64,000 nucleotides of DNA from NCBI GenBank assembly GCA_033032175.1, contig CM065320.1:12543413-12607412 (forward strand), in the 5' to 3' direction. Each line of letters begins with the position of its first letter. Position 1 is the first letter of the stretch. The notes under the pieces are model-generated. The model had not been told where the DNA came from. It was given only the letters and a program-made list of their open reading frames with translations, and ran no database searches. Origin of the DNA: Saturnia japonica. Its lineage: Eukaryota; Arthropoda; Insecta; Lepidoptera; Saturniidae. This document shows, piece by piece, positions 11,101-21,919 of this stretch. Made by a program: the position numbers and the translations under genes.

Positions 11101-12145
11101 TGAATATCTGTGGAGACGCAATGTGATGAAACAAAAGAAAAATCCTTTTGAGGAATTAATTAGGGCAATTAATTACATTTATAATAAATGAAAACAGAAA
11201 ATGTGTTGTTTTATTGAAAAATTAAATTTACTAAAACCACAGTAGTACACTTCTGCCTAAACCTTCAGGGATACAGGTGTTAAAGTCCTAATATTATCAC
11301 TTATCATGTTTATACTGAGTAAAGTCCCATCAAAATCTTGAATTTAACTTTAAAACATAAAACCCCTATACCTCTGTCCAGGAAGGTTATTTCATCATGA
11401 GAATAGTGTCAGAGGGTGGGTGGCTGCCCCCGATTTGACCTTGAAACTTTGAACCCCTATAACTTAGCTCTGGTGAGTTACCTTGTAACAGGAGTAGTGT
11501 CATAGGATTTAGGAGCATCCCCTCCCATACCCCACCGCTCCCGTACCCATCAGCGTGCCAAATGATTCTAAATTTTAACCATTAAGTGGAGAATTACTCT
11601 ATTTATTATCCCAAAAATATCTCGTATTTAAGTTTGTCTATACAAATTAATTAATTAATTTTTATCAATATAAAAAAGAATATGAGTATATTAAAGATTT
11701 TCCACTACAATCATTGTTTACATTAATTATGGCCTAATTATAAATGTAATAAAGGAAAATTACCATTGTCTGCATATTCTAGCCTTACAGCATAAGAAAG
11801 GAGCCAATTTAATTGTTCATTGGAAGTTCCATCTCCAACTGGACTAACCAAATCTCTTTGGTAGGAGTCATAAGCTTCTTTCCAACTGTCTCCGTCTATA
11901 TTTCTTAGTCCTTCGCGCTCCTCAATTTTATAGTGTCTTATTTTTTGGTCCTCTAACCATAAAACAACACTCCTGTATTCCTTTTCATCTGTAATATAAA
12001 CGAAGCATACTTCTGATCCAATAGGAACTTATCGAGATTATTGAAAAAAAAACATTCATAAGTGATAGTATTTACCTTCACACTTAAAATTATCTGGGTT
12101 TGGATGCCCTAGAGCATTTAATTTCAGTTTAAATAAATTACTCAT
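8129..12145 (-). CDS. RTRAF: RNA transcription, translation and transport factor (RTRAF / C14orf166 / hCLE homologue)
   Basis: Four minus-strand exons: 12076-12145, 11764-11988, 10137-10223 and 8129-8427. All junctions are GT..AG and in phase, giving 226 aa (human about 244). Conserved blocks include VVLWLEDQKIRHYKIEERE and WLLSYAVRLEYADN in the N-terminal half, then a C-terminal helix ending in LQTRINEALVAVQ and TDTKLGQVGR, which is nearly identical to the vertebrate end. The protein is known as a subunit of the tRNA-splicing ligase complex with RTCB, DDX1 and FAM98, and as a factor contacting RNA polymerase II and capped RNA; it shuttles between nucleus and cytoplasm. Intron 2 (10224-11763) contains a Merlin-type transposase relic. 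The variable linker before exon 4 is shorter than in mammals. Identity is secure; function here is inferred from the family. Confidence 0.93.
8428..10136. other. RTRAF intron 3, non-coding
   Basis: AT-rich intron without a gene. A small inverted pair (TCATCACCCTCAAG near 8682 and CTTGAGGTGACAT near 8764) suggests a roughly 100-bp MITE. A GC-richer patch at 9600-9840 carries repeated AACACATTA/TAATGTGTTTG words and looks like another small inverted-repeat relic. Confidence 0.5.
10885..11190 (+). pseudogene. Merlin/IS1016-type DDE transposase C-terminal relic
   Basis: Lies inside RTRAF intron 2, antisense to the gene. One frame reads FIHCKVNHSDPGNPFVDGDG and after a frameshift near 11005 another reads TQRIESQWRVIKQYF, then YEYLWRRN. 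The order VNHS..F..P..G..TQ(R)IES.W....K..L..YLWRR is the C-terminal signature of ISXO2-like (Merlin) transposases. The N-terminal two thirds and any terminal repeats were not found. Confidence 0.65.
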
Positions 12146-12332
12146 TACGATAATTAATTGCAACAAACCTGGTCCGGTGAATAACTTTAACTACGAAAAC
12201 GAAAATTGCAAGGAATATAATACTCTCTTACGGAAAATTGAAATGAAATAGACATGGGTAACACTACGCTACGCCAACTCAGTTCAAGGAGCCGAGTGTG
12301 ACAATACAATTATTCAAAATGTGTTGGCGGCT

Positions 12333-12887
12333 CAATGTTTCCAAGTTGGCCATTTTGTGGCTTTATCTGAAAACATTTAACATTGGTTTAGCCAAAAATA
12401 TCCAATATTAATGGCTAAATATTTTAGCCACGAATTTAGCAACTCTTTTAATAATACACAATATTTTCACACACCTACAATGCCAATGAGGAATCAGTAT
12501 ATTTCATTTGTCTCTGATGGTTCTATTCCTCTATAACAAATGCTAACGGAGGAAAGATTATTAAAATTTAGTATCCTGGGAGCAGTAAAGAAAAGGTAGC
12601 TATAGAAATAAGATAAGTTTACATACACTTAATTGTTTACTAAGAAAAAGAGATTTAAAAACGATTTCGTTATTTAAAAAAAATCAGAACCATCAACATC
12701 TAATGAGTGTGATGTTGAGTCAACATATAATCAATAAATAAAATCTTTTTAAATTATGAACTAGTGTTTGTTTTCAAGTCAAATTTTGGCCACTTTTAGT
12801 CACTTCTTAGGGTACGAAATATTTAACGTTCTAGCAACTTCATCAAAGTGGTTGGCCACTTCATGTTACCTTGACTTGGCAACACTG
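12333..12887. mobile_element. Non-autonomous hAT-like element
   Basis: 555-bp stretch with inverted ends CAATGTTTCCAAGTTGGCCA on the left and, read inward from the right, CAGTGTTGCCAAGTCA. The flanking 8-mers TGGCGGCT and TGACGTCT match at 6 of 8 positions, as expected for an old 8-bp target duplication. No transposase frame. It sits about 190 bp upstream of the RTRAF start codon, inside the likely promoter region. Confidence 0.55.
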
Positions 12888-14177
12888 TGACGTCTGGTGC
12901 ATAGCGCACTTCAGCATAGAGAGCCGGCTATGGTAAAGACCAGGTCCCGCCAATCAGCCGACTCATTTAGTCCTCTAACTTGCTACCTCACTTACCATTT
13001 TGTTGCATCATAACCCAAATATGTATTAACTCAAAGTGGGGAGCAGTCAACTGAACTGGAGTTATTGAATTTGTGCACGGAATTTTGCTGAGTAACCCTT
13101 AATGAAATTGAATAGGGAATACGGATGTTAATCTGAAATCAAAACATAATTTTGGGACCAATTATATAAAATGCCAATTCTTGCCACTGAATCGATTTTT
13201 ACAACTTTGAAAAATAAGATTCAATTTTCCTGTTTTGTTGAACCATAAAATGATTTATAATTAGTAGAATGTACTCAAATACATGTAAAAAAATGACGAA
13301 TTTTTACTTCATTATTAAAAACCTGCGAGATGGCTATATTGCCTGTGCGCCCCGTTTCCGTCGCCTCTTCATAATGGACATAACTAATAATTAAAAAAAA
13401 CTAAGATTTTAATAGAGGTAGTTAATCTTACAAAATGGAATGATGTAATGCATTATTCCTACAAAAAGAATATCAAATTATTAAAGATAAAATAAATATA
13501 CTGTCGATTATCCTTTGTTTATTATTATTGACAATAACAATGGTCAGTCAGTATTATCGCAACGCAACGTATGAACCATCAAGTAAGCATTATGAAACCG
13601 TCCATAGATTTGTAAGGGAGAGAAATTCACGTTGCCCATATTCCAAGTTACAATACGACTAATGAATGTTCTGAATTTACGATTATAATACTTGAATGCA
13701 CGACATAAAATTCATTTTAATTTTATATTATTATTATTAATTTCATTATCGTGTCATTCTCTATGGAACCATTCTCGGTTAATAATTATAATACGATAAA
13801 TAACAGGAATATTTAGTCCCAAAAGCAGAATAACGATATTAATAATAATAAATTTGAGAAATGGATTCCCTTTCTCAATACCTTTATTAAATTTACTACA
13901 CCTTTCTGTCTTTTTTTATAAGTCCTTAAATGATATTTTAGTGTGGTTGTAAACCAAAAATGAAACGTTAAAAATGATAAAAAACCGATTAATATAATGT
14001 CGCTTTTGTTTTTCCTAAGAGGGATTTATATTAATATTGTAAACACAAATTGTAAAAGTGAATCCAAAAAGATTGAATTTCGAGAAATTAACCTTTTAAA
14101 AATTAATAATTTTAATCAATTTTATTCAGAATGTATCGCATCCCTAATATGAATCAAAATTATCAAGAATGAATAAG
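12888..14177. other. Gene-free spacer
   Basis: AT-rich intergenic sequence with no open frame of note and no recognised element. Confidence 0.55.
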
Positions 14178-14535
14178 ATAAAGGAGTTTTTGGCGGGATC
14201 TTAAAGTGACATGTAGAAGTTTTTATTTTTGATTCATTAAAACATAGGTTTTTGACCCTATTATGAATTTTCGGTGGCATATTGCGATAAATAATTTGGT
14301 TGATGTTTTGTTGTGCAAAAGTGGTTTATAAATATAAAATAGAAACATGCGTTTTGAGATGTCACAAAAACTCCCTAGATAGTTCTGACAAGGGAGCCAC
14401 CAACTTCTTCTCCTAACTTGGCAACCGGTCCTCTTTAATGACAACAATTACTGCAATTATCGGGTGAATTATAGTGTCATGTGTTATGACGATAGAGTAT
14501 ACTAACAAGATGGTGGCTCCCTTGTTGAAGTGAAA
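14178..14535 (+). repeat. MITE family M1, rearranged copy 4 (left half forward, right half inverted)
   Basis: The left half (14178-14400) reads forward from GTTTTTGGCGGGATCTT to AAGGGAGCCACCA. It is then joined to an inverted right half: CTTCTTCTCCTAACTTGGC (14405) to AAGATGGTGGCTCCCTTG (14508-14525). The GGGAGCCACCA motif is therefore present at both sides in opposite orientations. Confidence 0.7.
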
Positions 14536-14756
14536 CTTCTTTAGAATCGTTGTGATTTCAAACCGGATGCAACGGAAAAAACGACAATTAAGAGACACAA
14601 AAGCTAATATGAATGATATACTGTGTCAAGTAAGGGCTACATTCCCATACATTTATTACTGGCGGTTACGACCGTTTGGTACTGGGTGAAGTTTTTGGCG
14701 ATTTACTGAAGTTTCACATCCATCGTGTGTGAATCGAATCGCACACACACCTTTTT

Positions 14757-15073
14757 TTTAGAATTTTCTAGGAAATTTTTGTGGGACCTTAGAATGAATG
14801 CTTTCAGCTTATATTTATAATCCACTTCACATATGCACGAAAACCAAACTATATCACGCAAAACGCCACCACTATTAAATAATATAGGGTCAAAAACTAA
14901 TTATAATGATTTAAAATAAAACCACAACATGTTACTTCAAGATCCCGCCAAAAACTCCAGTACCCATCATGTCAGAAAACCTCACTTTGTTTTATTGGAA
15001 AATTTTACGAAGGATTAAAAAAACATTGTCACTGGCAAGTGCGTTTTGCGGCGCCATAATAAGAAGAAGAAGA
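14757..15073 (-). repeat. MITE family M1 (type-1 end), copy 5
   Basis: Reversed core (TGGGACCTTAGAATGAATGC to GATCCCGCCAAAAACTCC), followed by a type-1 terminal module read the other way round and ending in GCGCCATAATAAGAAGAAG. The terminal module is inverted relative to copies 1 and 3. Confidence 0.65.
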
Positions 15074-16460
15074 TGATACTAAGTAGCTATTTCATTATTG
15101 CTATTTAAAAATAATTGTCAGAGCTTTGTAGTTATATTTTTCATTACTATTATTTCACCAGCGATAAATGAATACAATATGAGCAACAAATTAAGAAAAA
15201 CAAAAATTAAAAAAAAAAGCCATTTATTACACCTTTTATTATTAAGTTTGTTTCATTATCAATTTTATTTATTATTATATAAAAATATTTATTTATACGA
15301 GGAAAATTATTTTTTATTTAATCTGATCTGAAATATGTAATTAAAATAAACATCTCTTACTTTTTAGCCTTGGGTAAGAGCCATTAAAAAACACTCCAAA
15401 TAAATGTAGGTATTGGGAATAGTGCCAATAACATCCAATATTTTATTTCTAATTTCATTAGAAAGATTTACTCTTTCCATCTATGGCACGTATTGCTGCA
15501 ATGTTTATCTCTTTCGCACTCGTAGCTTTGTCATCAGACAATGGAAAGATCAAAGAAATGAAGTGTCTGAACGAACAAGACAATTTTTAACAAAAAAGGA
15601 AACTATAGCAAACCACCCCGCGTTATTATTACCACCGCGTTCCTCTCGAGGCCGTTTGTCAGTGCGCCTGCGTGATTCATACGTATAGCACGCGAATACG
15701 TTCTGCGCATGCGCGTGTGTCGAAGACGCCGCGTCCGCGCATCATCCCATGCCTACCGCATACGGTAATCTGCCGAGACAGTTCGCGAGGCCTGACGTGT
15801 CTCTCTGTCAGCACCGTTTCGCGCTAACGACGCACACGCACACGTTACGACATAATTAATTTGTGATTCTCATTTAATGTTCTTTCACATAAGCCCAAAA
15901 ATGTGTTTGTACTTTGTTTTTATTTTTGTACAACGAAATAAAACCTTTTTACCCTGAGAATACTAGCCTCATTGGCATTATGGTAGACCAACACCTCCCA
16001 TAAAACTAACTTAAATGATTTTAAAAAGTTCCCTAGTGTATCTTCGAAGTCAAAGGTCCAATGCCCATGAAATTAAAACGGAAACAACTCCGAAATATCC
16101 CCTTTCCAACAACAAAAATATAATCATCCAAATCGGTTCTTAAACAAAGAAGTTACGACTGAACAACCATAAAAAAGTACATTCGAATTGATAACCTCAG
16201 TCTTTTTTGGCGTCGTGTAAAAACAGTGATATTGATATTGCAATTTCTGCTATTTAGTATGTAGTTATGTGATAGAATGGAAAAAAGTGAAATGAAAAAG
16301 AGTGACAAAATGCGATATAGCTATTTCCGCTATTTGCTATACAGTGAAGTGAACAATATTACGAACGTGCAAAGTATGACACTTGTATGAACTCTAACAT
16401 TTCCTGTGAAGTGAAGTGAATACATATGATGGTGCGATACATTGCACACGTATGAATTTT
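15074..16460. other. Gene-free spacer with a CpG-rich island
   Basis: AT-rich except for 15610-15850, which is conspicuously GC- and CpG-rich (GCGCATGCGCGTGTGTCG near 15706) and followed by AATAAA at about 15938. This could be a retroelement LTR or 5' region or an unannotated promoter, but no coding frame supports a gene. At 16200-16460 GTGAAGTGAA-type words recur, related to the tandem repeat at 26716-26912. Confidence 0.45.
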
Positions 16461-16679
16461 GCGATTTATAATTATTATTTTTTTTATTTTTTTTTTATTT
16501 AGGGACTTAGGTTCAAAAATAACAAGTCAGTCCCATCATAACCTAAACATAGCATGACACAACCATCTTACTCCACTAATGACAAACTTCCACAAAATTT
16601 TGGGTTCCTCACTTGCAGGTGTAGTCAAAATCCTGTGAAAGATTACAGAAAACTGATTACCTGAGAAAACATTAAATTG

Positions 16680-16875
16680 AAATTAAACTGATATTTAATA
16701 TATTTTCGTTGAAAATTTTTCCGGTTACATTCTATCAACAGGTGTTTACACGTCTTCAATTGAACCGCAGGTTTCACAGTTTGGTGAATTTACTTTTTTT
16801 ATAAGGAAAACAAAGTTGTTGAGAGGCATATGTCCGAAAAGCAATCTTTGAGCAGTAACAATGAGGGTGTGGATA
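16680..16875 (-). pseudogene. LINE ORF2 C-terminal relic with Cys-rich motif
   Basis: On the minus strand, frames joined by small indels read RLLFGHMPLN and then SPNCETCGSIEDV. This is the CxxC motif found near the end of ORF2 in jockey-like and related LINEs. It is only about 60 codons and is truncated at the boundary with the inverted-repeat element at 16875. Confidence 0.5.
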
Positions 16876-17545
16876 ACCATTGAAAAGGGTGGATCCTCTG
16901 ACCAGACGCGTGATATGTCTGGCGGGCAGCTGCCTGCAATGGCGCATTATCTTTTGTGATCTCAGTAATGTAATTATACTAGCTGTAATGTTCAATCTTC
17001 TATCTACACATATAATAAAAACGTAGCTGATCGATGTCTGTACATAGAAGAAATATGAGAAAACTATATTGGGGGCCTTTATCAACGCAGCAGAACCCAA
17101 AACAATGATTGTTAGATTTTTTGTCTGTTTGTCTCTTTGTCAGTTTGGCAACGTATGTGCGCGCTAATCTCAGAAACGGCTTAACTGATTTGGAAAGGTT
17201 TTTACTGATATATTGTGGTAAGTTTCACTTAACATTTAGTGTTTGTTTTACTTCAATAAGTTCATAAATAAAAAAACTATATCAGTTTAAAAAATCACGT
17301 CGAACATTTGTTCGATAAAAATGCTCTTCAGTTGAATTGACTGAAATTTTAGTTATCTGTATATTATGGTTTGTAAAACGATGATTATTGAAACCTTTCA
17401 TAAAGTTAAAAAAGGGAGTTTCAAAATATTTAAAATTCCATTATAAGTTGACATCAGACCAATGTGCACCCGACTACAACCGTTGGGCAACTGCCCGCCA
17501 GACATAACACCCGTCTGGTCGGAGGATCCTCCCTTTGCAATGGTT
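16875..17545. mobile_element. Inverted-repeat element, about 670 bp
   Basis: Two arms of about 60 bp face each other. The left (16875-16935) runs from AACCATTGAAAAGGG through GGATCCTC to TATGTCTGGCGGGCAG. The right (17483-17545) is its inverse, CTGCCCGCCAGACATAACAC to CCTTTGCAATGGTT. There are about five mismatches. The interior contains a Helitron-like stretch (17110-17230). No transposase frame and no clear target duplication. Confidence 0.6.
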
Positions 17546-17844
17546 CTTCTACATATTAACAATATAAAAATCCCTAAAATAGAAAATTAAAAGGACACCG
17601 CAACAATCGATCATTTATCATTTTTACCTTACTAAAGTATCAGTTATTATGGAGAAACATAGAAAAGTATAGAGAGAGAATTTATTACAGGTATATAGGG
17701 AAAGAGAATTCATTTCAAAAATTTGTTATTATAAACGGTTGTTGTTATTTTGTTATTGGGTAATAATTTACTGTTATTATTTTAATTGGTAATTGACACC
17801 ATAGAAAATGACTGCATAATGAATTGATTAATCCATACCTACCA

Positions 17845-18240
17845 ATATTATAAATGCGAAAGTAATTCTGTCTGTCCCGTCTGTTGCACTTTCACGCCTA
17901 GACCGCTGAACCAATTGTGAAGAATTTTCGTTGAGAAAGGACATATACAGTATATACATACATAGGCTACTTTTGAAAATTAAATTGGAAGGGGTGAAAT
18001 GGGGGGTGAAAGTTCCCCAATGTAAATCCCAATTTTGTAGAATTTTGGTATAGAGATATGTTGGACTTTGGAGAAAGACTTTGGCTACATTATGTGGTGA
18101 AAATAAAACTTTATTTGGTGAAATAGGGGGTGAAGGTTTGTACGAAGAACTCATCAAACCAATTTTGATGAATAGAGATATACTGAACCTTGGAGGCGGA
18201 CATAGGGTACCTTTATGACGCAACTATTAAACATGAAAGA
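17845..18240 (+). repeat. Lepidopteran Helitron-like non-autonomous repeat fragment
   Basis: Begins with AAATGCGAAAGTAATTCTGT, CTGTTGCACTTTCACGCC and GACCGCTGAACCAATT, then shows GGGGGTGAAAG words and GGACATAGGGTACCTTT. This is a very common arthropod/lepidopteran repeat type. Minus-strand open frames across it are shadows. Confidence 0.55.
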
Positions 18241-18414
18241 GTCAAAAGTGGATGAAATTTTGTATGAAGAACCCACTATTTCTCAATTTAGGGATATGAA
18301 AATTCATATTTATACTTTTAGGAAGAAGTAAAAGGGTTTCGCGTTTCTGAAAAATGAATCAGCAAGCTGGAACAATAAGGGAATATTTACAATACCATTC
18401 ACATAGAGTAATGG

Positions 18415-19650
18415 ACCTTCTCTAGACTTTCTGGAATCCTATTTAACAGATCGCTGTCTCAAAGTAAGTGTAAATAGGGAAAACTCTTCGGGATCCTTGG
18501 CTAGAATCAGCGTCCCACAGGGTTCGATATTGGGACCGTTTTTGTTTTTAGTATATATAAATGATCTACTCCTAATGGTTAAGAACTGTGCTAACATTGT
18601 TCTTTTTGCAGACGATACTTCACTTATATTTCAAGTGAAAAGAAAAGATTTGGAACTTAGGCATGTAAATAATACTTTGTTTCAAATATCAGAATAGTTT
18701 GCTTTAAATAATCTATTGTTAAATGCAAACAAAACAAAATGTATCAGATTTGCCTTACCCAATGTACAACGTGTTGAAAGTAATATTAAGATAGAAGAGA
18801 ACATAGTAGGCATGGTTGATAATACTGTATTTTTAGGCATCACAGTAGATGCAAAATTAAAATGGGGTCCTCACATTAAAACCTTGGCAGGGAAATTAAG
18901 CTCCGCTGCATACGCAGTGCGTAAGATTCGCCAGTTAACTGATATTGCTACTGCTAGGCTGGTCTACTTCGCTTACTTCCACAGTTTAATGTCCTATGGT
19001 ATTTTACTGTGGTGTTCAGCAGCTGAGGTAGAAACCATATTTGTATTATAAAAACGGGCAGTTCGGGCAATTTATGATATGGGACCACGCGAATCATTGA
19101 GGAATAAATTTCAGAAATTTGGTATCTTAACTTTGCTTTCCCAATACATCTTGGAAAATATAATGTATGTTCGAAAAAATGAAGGCAATTTTGAACTTGT
19201 TACTAATACTAGAAATAAATATAAAATAGTCATTCTGTCTTTTACACTTAGTAAAACAAATAAAAGTTTTTTAGGTAATTGTGTTAGGTTTTATAATAAA
19301 CTTCCTAAGCACATTAGCGATTTGCCGGATAATAAGTTCAAGAATCATGTTAACCAGGTTTTATTGTCAAAGGGGTATTATAGGGTGGCTGATTACGTGA
19401 ATGATGGTGATGTCTGGATGTGATTCCTTCTCTGTACATCTACTGAAAATGATAATAACTGTATATAATTAAATACTGTATAAACAGTTTAAAAAAAAAA
19501 GATAATAAGATAAACCCGATCGAGTTTATTGTCGGTTCTTCTCGATGTCTGGGATGTTTTACGAACCGGTGGTAGTGTTTTGACATTCATAAGTGCCTTC
19601 TTAGGGCCTAAATTGAATAAAAGATACTTTGATTTTGATTTTTGAATAAA
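18415..19650 (+). pseudogene. Jockey/CR1-group LINE, 3' half of ORF2 plus 3' UTR
   Basis: Three frames in succession (from 18415, 18716 and 19079) cover the RT palm and thumb and the C-terminal domain: SVPQGSILGPFLF, YINDLL, catalytic LFADDTSLIF, NANKTKCIRF, FLGITVDAKLKWGPHI and KGYYRVADYVND. In-frame stops or frameshifts occur near 18697 and 19050. The 3' UTR continues to about 19650 with GATGTCTGGGATGTTTTACG, CATTCATAAGTGCC and a TTTGATTTTGATTTTTG tail. A typical 5'-truncated dead copy. A corrupted relative of the same 3' UTR lies at 41880-41980. Confidence 0.85.
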
Positions 19651-19654
19651 TCCA

Positions 19655-19910
19655 TCTATGATTTTCTATTGATTCATCGTGTTTAGAGATCAGTCAGTGT
19701 TTATGCAATAATATAGAGGGGTGGTAGGGATCACGACCACCATACAAATAGCGATAAACACAACTATGAGTTTATTTTGGTTGATCGTGTTCAGAGATCA
19801 GTCGGTGTATATGCACTAATATAGTGGGATGGTAGGGATCACGACCACCATATCTACATATAATAATAAACCCGTGTATAATTTTCTTTTGGTATGTCGT
19901 GTTCCGAAAG
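19655..19910. repeat. Tandem repeat, about 110-bp unit, 2.3 copies
   Basis: Units begin near 19660, 19768 and 19880. Shared words are TCGTGTT(T/C)AGAGATCAGTC and GGTAGGGATCACGACCACCA. The repeat lies exactly between the 3' ends of two oppositely oriented LINEs. Confidence 0.65.
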
Positions 19911-19934
19911 TATTTCTATACTATCTATATTAAA

Positions 19935-21185
19935 TATTAATATAATAAAGAAAGAAGAAAGAAAAAGTATTTATTCTACAATAAAAAAGTTAAACAACAC
20001 ACACACACAAAATGTTTAAATAAATAAAAAAAAAAGGACAAATTGACACATTAAATGAAGTGTTGCATGGTGTCGAATAGGTCCCTGTCTCAGAATAATG
20101 ATGCAGGCCTACAAGCGCAAGCACTACAGCGCTGATATTCTGACAGAGCCTGTAGGCATGTAAAACCTCACGGACGAAGTAACACAACAACAATTTTAAT
20201 TATTAAACAAAATAATCATAACGTCATACGAATAAGTAACATTTGTGCTATAAAATATACATCTCCCAACTATATACTGCATATATCATTATATATACAC
20301 TATAATCATACATATTCATCATCATTATCATTATATCAATATAGTCATATCCCATACACATTGAGATAGACTGCCCACCACTTGAGAAAAATATATTTTC
20401 TTCTGAGCCAACATAATTGAATTGTATAGTAAATTCATTCTTGCAATAGTAACAATTATTTTGTTCAATTTAGCTTTGTAGATGAAATGAAACGTCGGCG
20501 TAATATTTCGAATAGGAGATGGTATGTTGTTCCAGCACTTAGTGGCTGCATATCTAAAATAACCACGAAAAGCTACAGTTTTATGACGTGGTATAGCAAA
20601 TACGCACAATCAGTATCTATTTTCATGGTGGTCCACATAAATTTAATATATGTATAGGTAACTTGGAGTTTTAGTAGACATAATATCAAAGAGCATGCTA
20701 GCCATATGTAGCTTCCTCCTCGCTTCCATTTTTAACAACTTGGATTTAATTATAAATGGTTTTATGTGCGAACGTGGTGGGACCTTATAAAAAAAACGCA
20801 CACAGGCATTCTGAACACACTGAATTAAATTCTGAGTGCGTCCCAGAAGACACGGGCCGTAAACAACATCACAGTAATTTAGCTTGGAAAGGACAATAGA
20901 TTCAAATAACTGTAGTCTGAGGTCTTCACATAAATATGGTCTAATTTTGTACAGTATCTTAAGACGATAGAAACAGTTTCTTACACAGTTATTAATATGT
21001 TTTTCGAATCTCAATGAACTGTCAAAAATTAGTCCAAGGTTTCTGGCATCATGAATATGCTGCACGGGCTTATTGTTAACTACAATGTTAAGATGTGAAC
21101 TATTTAATTTTAGCATGTTACATTTAGAGCCAATTACCATAAAACTGGACTTCTTTGGGTTTAGAACCAGGCAGTTTGAGGTAGA
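19935..21185 (-). pseudogene. Jockey/CR1-group LINE (second family), 3' part of ORF2 plus 3' UTR
   Basis: Minus-strand frames 20643-21140 and 20331-20609 carry the thumb and C-terminal region of a LINE reverse transcriptase: LNSSHLNIVVNNKPV, ARNLGLIFDSSLRFEKHI, LQLFESIVLSKLNYCDVVYG, then PRHKTVAFRGYFRYAATKCWNNIP. The catalytic YADD part is missing, so the copy is 5'-truncated near 21185. The 3' UTR runs down to an AAAGAAAGAAG-rich tail at about 19945-19965, with an (AC)n run at about 19995-20010. This family differs in sequence from the plus-strand LINE at 18.4 kb. Confidence 0.8.
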
Positions 21186-21209
21186 CCACGTGTATATTTT
21201 TGTGTGTTA

Positions 21210-21801
21210 AAGCAGAAGAGTTTTTTTATTTGTTTGTTTAAGCACACTAATCTCTGGAACTACCGCAGTCGGATTCTAAAAAATCTTTTGGTATATGATA
21301 GCCATACTCAGGACGAATAGTATAAGGCTATCTAAAATTAGGCTACACCTCTCAGCAATCCATAAATATTGATTTTTGTTAAGTCAGAGGTGGAAGCCCT
21401 TCCGAGCTGCTTTATCCGCTTGTGCTGTCGTAATGGCTAATGATACGTAAATACAATTTGCTACAAAAATACTGATCCTTAATATATATAAAAAAAAGTT
21501 CGCGATAGCATATGACTATCTCCTATACAAAAAGCTATTTCGTAACAAACATTTGTTAAAATTTAAAAAGTGATTTATGAACATTATTTTTAGGCATGGC
21601 ATATTAATTCTTACGAATAAAAGTTTCTTCGCCATGGAGAAAATTTTATACAGTTAAGTTTTGCTCATTATAGTATGTTATTTTGACACATAGTTTAGGA
21701 GATAATAACAACAATAATTATGATAGACTACACAGGTCCGTTAGCGTTGCGGTGTTTATTTTATAAAATTAACACGGGTGAAACCGTGGGACACAACTAG
21801 T
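21210..21801 (+). mobile_element. Non-autonomous Helitron-like element, copy H1
   Basis: Starts with AGCACACTAATCTCTGGAAC, has ATTAATTCTTACGAATAAAAG in the middle and ends GGGTGAAACCGTGGGACACA followed by ACTAGT. Helitrons end in CTRR and insert between A and T, consistent with CTAG|T here. The same element is found inverted at 51868-52450. Confidence 0.6.
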
Positions 21802-21919
21802 ACATAAATAAATCTATGGTTAAACCAAGAAGTTACCATCATTCACCCTGCCTTCTAAGTTGTAACGTAGTTTTGAGGGTAAAAAAGAGATCTACGTTCT
21901 CTAGTCGAACAGCGGACTT

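Noticed and set aside
16774..17100. 108-codon minus-strand frame
   Set aside because: It crosses the edge of an inverted-repeat element and a LINE relic; only the downstream cysteine motif in another frame is recognisable.
17828..18223. 131-codon minus-strand frame
   Set aside because: Lies within a common non-coding Helitron-like repeat.
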